Shown piece by piece: positions 6,435 to 7,773 of a stretch of 7,773 nt of DNA (the first letter of the stretch is position 1; the number at the start of each line of letters is the position of its first letter). The notes under the pieces are model-generated. The model had not been told where the DNA came from and searched no databases. It was given only the letters and a program-made list of their open reading frames with translations. The position numbers were made by a program, and so were the translations under genes. This DNA is from JBGPBY01 sp041481485. GTDB taxonomy: Bacteria; Acidobacteriota; Terriglobia; 20CM-2-55-15. The DNA lies in the NCBI GenBank assembly GCA_041481485.1, contig JBGPBY010000354.1, positions 1-7,773 on the forward strand, read 5' to 3'.

Positions 6435-6986
6435 TTAGCGTCCACGCGTGGGCTTCTCGTGTTGTTTTCCCGCGTGCAGTTCCTTGCTAAACACTTTGGC
6501 CGCCCAGTCCGGTATCGCCTGCGCGGTCTTACTCAATTTGCCGCCGATGAAGTGCGCCACTACGCGGAAGCCGCGGCGATGAGCTGTGTTGTCGTACACG
6601 AGCAATTCATCGGCATGTTTCGGGACTTCGGAAAGATTCTTCGTGGACTCCCGGTAGGAGTCAATCACGCTGGACACGGGAACAGCTTGTCCACCTCGAC
6701 TCATGCGCACCAATACCCGGCCCACATTCAGATTCGCATCTTCCGTAGAAATAAAGAGAACCTTCGTTGAATACCCTGCTGCCTTTGCCTGGTCGAGCAG
6801 TTGTGTGTCCACACGAATGTCTTCGACGGCAAAAGAACGCCGCTCCTCAAGAAATGGCTGTTGCTGGTGTCTCAGAGCGGGAACAAGTGTGGGGAATGCC
6901 TCTTTCAAGTAGCCTTCATAGAAAGTTGTCTTACCGGCGCCCACCGGTCCCGCGATTATGAACAGCGCTGGCTTTTGTTGGCTCAG
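6435..6986 (-). CDS. Zeta-toxin-like P-loop kinase, apparent CTG start
   Basis: With a CTG start at 6986-6984 the product is 183 aa and begins MSQQKPALFIIAGPVGAGKT. Beta-1 plus the Walker A motif GPVGAGKT (13-20, Lys19) match zeta/PezT toxins, kinases that phosphorylate UDP-N-acetyl sugars and block cell-wall synthesis. Later family-like features are RRSFAVED (49-56), AAGYSTKVLFI (69-79), RVLVRMSRGGQAVP (90-103) and VYDNTA (130-135). The first GTG (6944) falls inside the P-loop and would destroy it, and no ATG or GTG lies further up before a stop. CTG has GAGGAA (6995-7000) 8 bases upstream and overlaps the preceding TGA as CTGA. The stretch between the P-loop and SFAVE is shorter than usual and lacks the normal N-x-D-x-I Asp, so activity is uncertain. 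It is cotranscribed with the upstream ribbon-helix-helix gene. Confidence 0.72.
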   Translation of the reverse strand: MSQQKPALFIIAGPVGAGKTTFYEGYLKEAFPTLVPALRHQQQPFLEERRSFAVEDIRVDTQLLDQAKAAGYSTKVLFISTEDANLNVGRVLVRMSRGGQAVPVSSVIDSYRESTKNLSEVPKHADELLVYDNTAHRRGFRVVAHFIGGKLSKTAQAIPDWAAKVFSKELHAGKQHEKPTRGR

Positions 6987-7600
6987 GTTGTGATTTCCTC
7001 GCGTGCAGTTTTGCGCGGAGCCTTCCCGCGTGTGGGCTCAAAGCTTGTCTCTAATTTCTCAACAGGGGTTCGCTCTCCGTCAGGCGTCACCTTCACCGTC
7101 GATTTCAGGTTCCGATCGTACTCGTAATATGATCCGTTCGGCTCTTCCGCCTCGAAAGGAACGGATTGCATTGTCGAAAGCTCCGCAAGCATCTGATGAA
7201 GCTCCCGACGTTCGGAATCCGACATTGTGTCGTATGAACGCAAAGACGATCCGCGGCCCTGGGTCGATTTTTTGAGTTTGGTTTCTCCGCCCTTTGAGTA
7301 AAAAGCCAGCAGAGCGCTATTCACGAGCTGATTCATCGAACAATTCCGCTTCTTGGCGACTTGATGAATGCGCTTCCGAAGTCGATTCAAGATGACGACT
7401 TGCGTTTCTCTCCCAGTTTGTTTCTGTCTGGACTGAAGCTTCACAAGCTCAACAGTATTCAGATTGACCGCCAGAAGCGCGTCATTGATCGAAGTCGACA
7501 GTTCTCCCATAAATCTTGGTTTGTCCCGCAGGAGTTTATCGAGGGCACTCAGGAGCCGGACATTGTAAACTCCGAAATGAACGCTTCGCCGCTTAGGCAC
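6983..7600 (-). CDS. Putative antitoxin with two ribbon-helix-helix-like units
   Basis: The 205-aa product matches no family I can name firmly. Residues 65-101 look like a classic ribbon-helix-helix DNA-binding unit: strand ETQVVILN, helix RLRKRIHQVAKKR, turn NCSMN, helix QLVNSALLAFYSK. Residues 6-45 have the same layout: strand SVHFGVYN, helix VRLLSALDKLLRD, turn, helix GELSTSINDALLAV. Two units in one chain would form an intramolecular dimer-like fold, as proposed for TraY. Residues 105-205 are polar and charged, with a basic stretch (RGKAPRKTAR) at the end, and may bind the toxin. GTG 7600 is the earliest start: TAG lies two codons upstream, and AGGG sits 4 bases before it. It is the first gene of the module and overlaps the kinase by 4 bases, the antitoxin-then-toxin order. 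The antitoxin role is inferred from this position and fold. Confidence 0.65.
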   Translation of the reverse strand: MPKRRSVHFGVYNVRLLSALDKLLRDKPRFMGELSTSINDALLAVNLNTVELVKLQSRQKQTGRETQVVILNRLRKRIHQVAKKRNCSMNQLVNSALLAFYSKGGETKLKKSTQGRGSSLRSYDTMSDSERRELHQMLAELSTMQSVPFEAEEPNGSYYEYDRNLKSTVKVTPDGERTPVEKLETSFEPTRGKAPRKTAREEITT

Positions 7601-7655
7601 GATTCCCTACTGTCTTTAGGATGGGGTTGCTGCGACTGAAGATACGTCACAGCCC

Positions 7656-7695
7656 GTACATACAGATATATACACCACCCTCACCTCTTGTTCAA
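7656..7695 (-). promoter_or_regulatory. Promoter and candidate operator of the RHH/zeta-like module
   Basis: On the minus strand TTGAAC (7695-7690), a 17-base spacer and TATATA (7672-7667) form a good sigma-70-type promoter, with transcription starting near 7660 and a leader of about 60 bases before GTG 7600. An imperfect inverted repeat, GTACATA (7656-7662) and TATATAC (7667-7673), with one mismatch and a 4-base spacer, overlaps the -10 and is a natural site for an autorepressing ribbon-helix-helix protein. A further small dyad, TACA-attc-TGTA, lies just upstream at 7704-7715. Confidence 0.6.
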
Positions 7696-7773
7696 CGCCC
7701 CTCTACAATTCTGTAAGGCGCAGGGTAGGTTGAATGCGAATCTGCTCAATCTGTCCGCTCTAATGCAAAATGC

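Noticed and set aside
6435..6465. T-run (TTTTTT on the minus strand near 6426-6432) just past the zeta-like stop as an intrinsic terminator
   Set aside because: The preceding GCGT-gg-ACGC stem has only four pairs and a two-base loop, and CCACGCGTGG is self-complementary without a loop, so no stable hairpin forms.

Overview
The window reads as bacterial chromosome from a Gram-negative organism. It encodes an outer-membrane beta-barrel porin with a signal peptide and a hydrolase with a twin-arginine export signal, and genes are tightly packed with Shine-Dalgarno sites. Moderately high GC and the alginate-export type porin would fit a soil Acidobacteriota or proteobacterium, but nothing here fixes the phylum. 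No rRNA, tRNA, integrase, transposase or CRISPR array was recognised.

Left half (3-4266, all plus strand): a 5'-truncated tandem VOC/glyoxalase-fold protein, an alginate_exp outer-membrane porin, a non-haem chloroperoxidase-type alpha/beta hydrolase and a DUF1275 (YoaK-like) membrane protein. The first three are 37-38 bp apart and probably form one transcript serving the cell envelope. The hydrolase has two credible starts, one giving a Tat-exported form and one a standard-length cytosolic form. The DUF1275 gene follows a 229-bp gap that ends in an 11-codon leader peptide with a strong Shine-Dalgarno, one base before the DUF1275 start.

Middle (4267-4679): a convergent intergenic region carrying an array of CAACGGTT half-sites in a 33-bp register, including two inverted pairs with identical 5-bp spacing.

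Right half (4680-7600, all minus strand): two separate two-gene toxin-antitoxin modules, antitoxin first in each. The first is a complete AbiE (type IV, phage-exclusion) pair: AbiEi antitoxin/repressor followed by AbiEii nucleotidyltransferase toxin, with a GTGA start/stop overlap and palindromes over the predicted promoter. The second is a protein with two apparent ribbon-helix-helix units followed by a zeta-toxin-like P-loop kinase. The kinase makes sense only if it starts at a CTG codon inside a CTGA overlap with the upstream stop. The kinase is short and seems to lack the usual zeta Asp-containing segment. Both modules have a TTGAAC -35 with a 17-bp spacer and TATATAC/TACATAC palindromes at the promoter. 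This half looks like a small defence or stability cluster beside an ordinary envelope operon.
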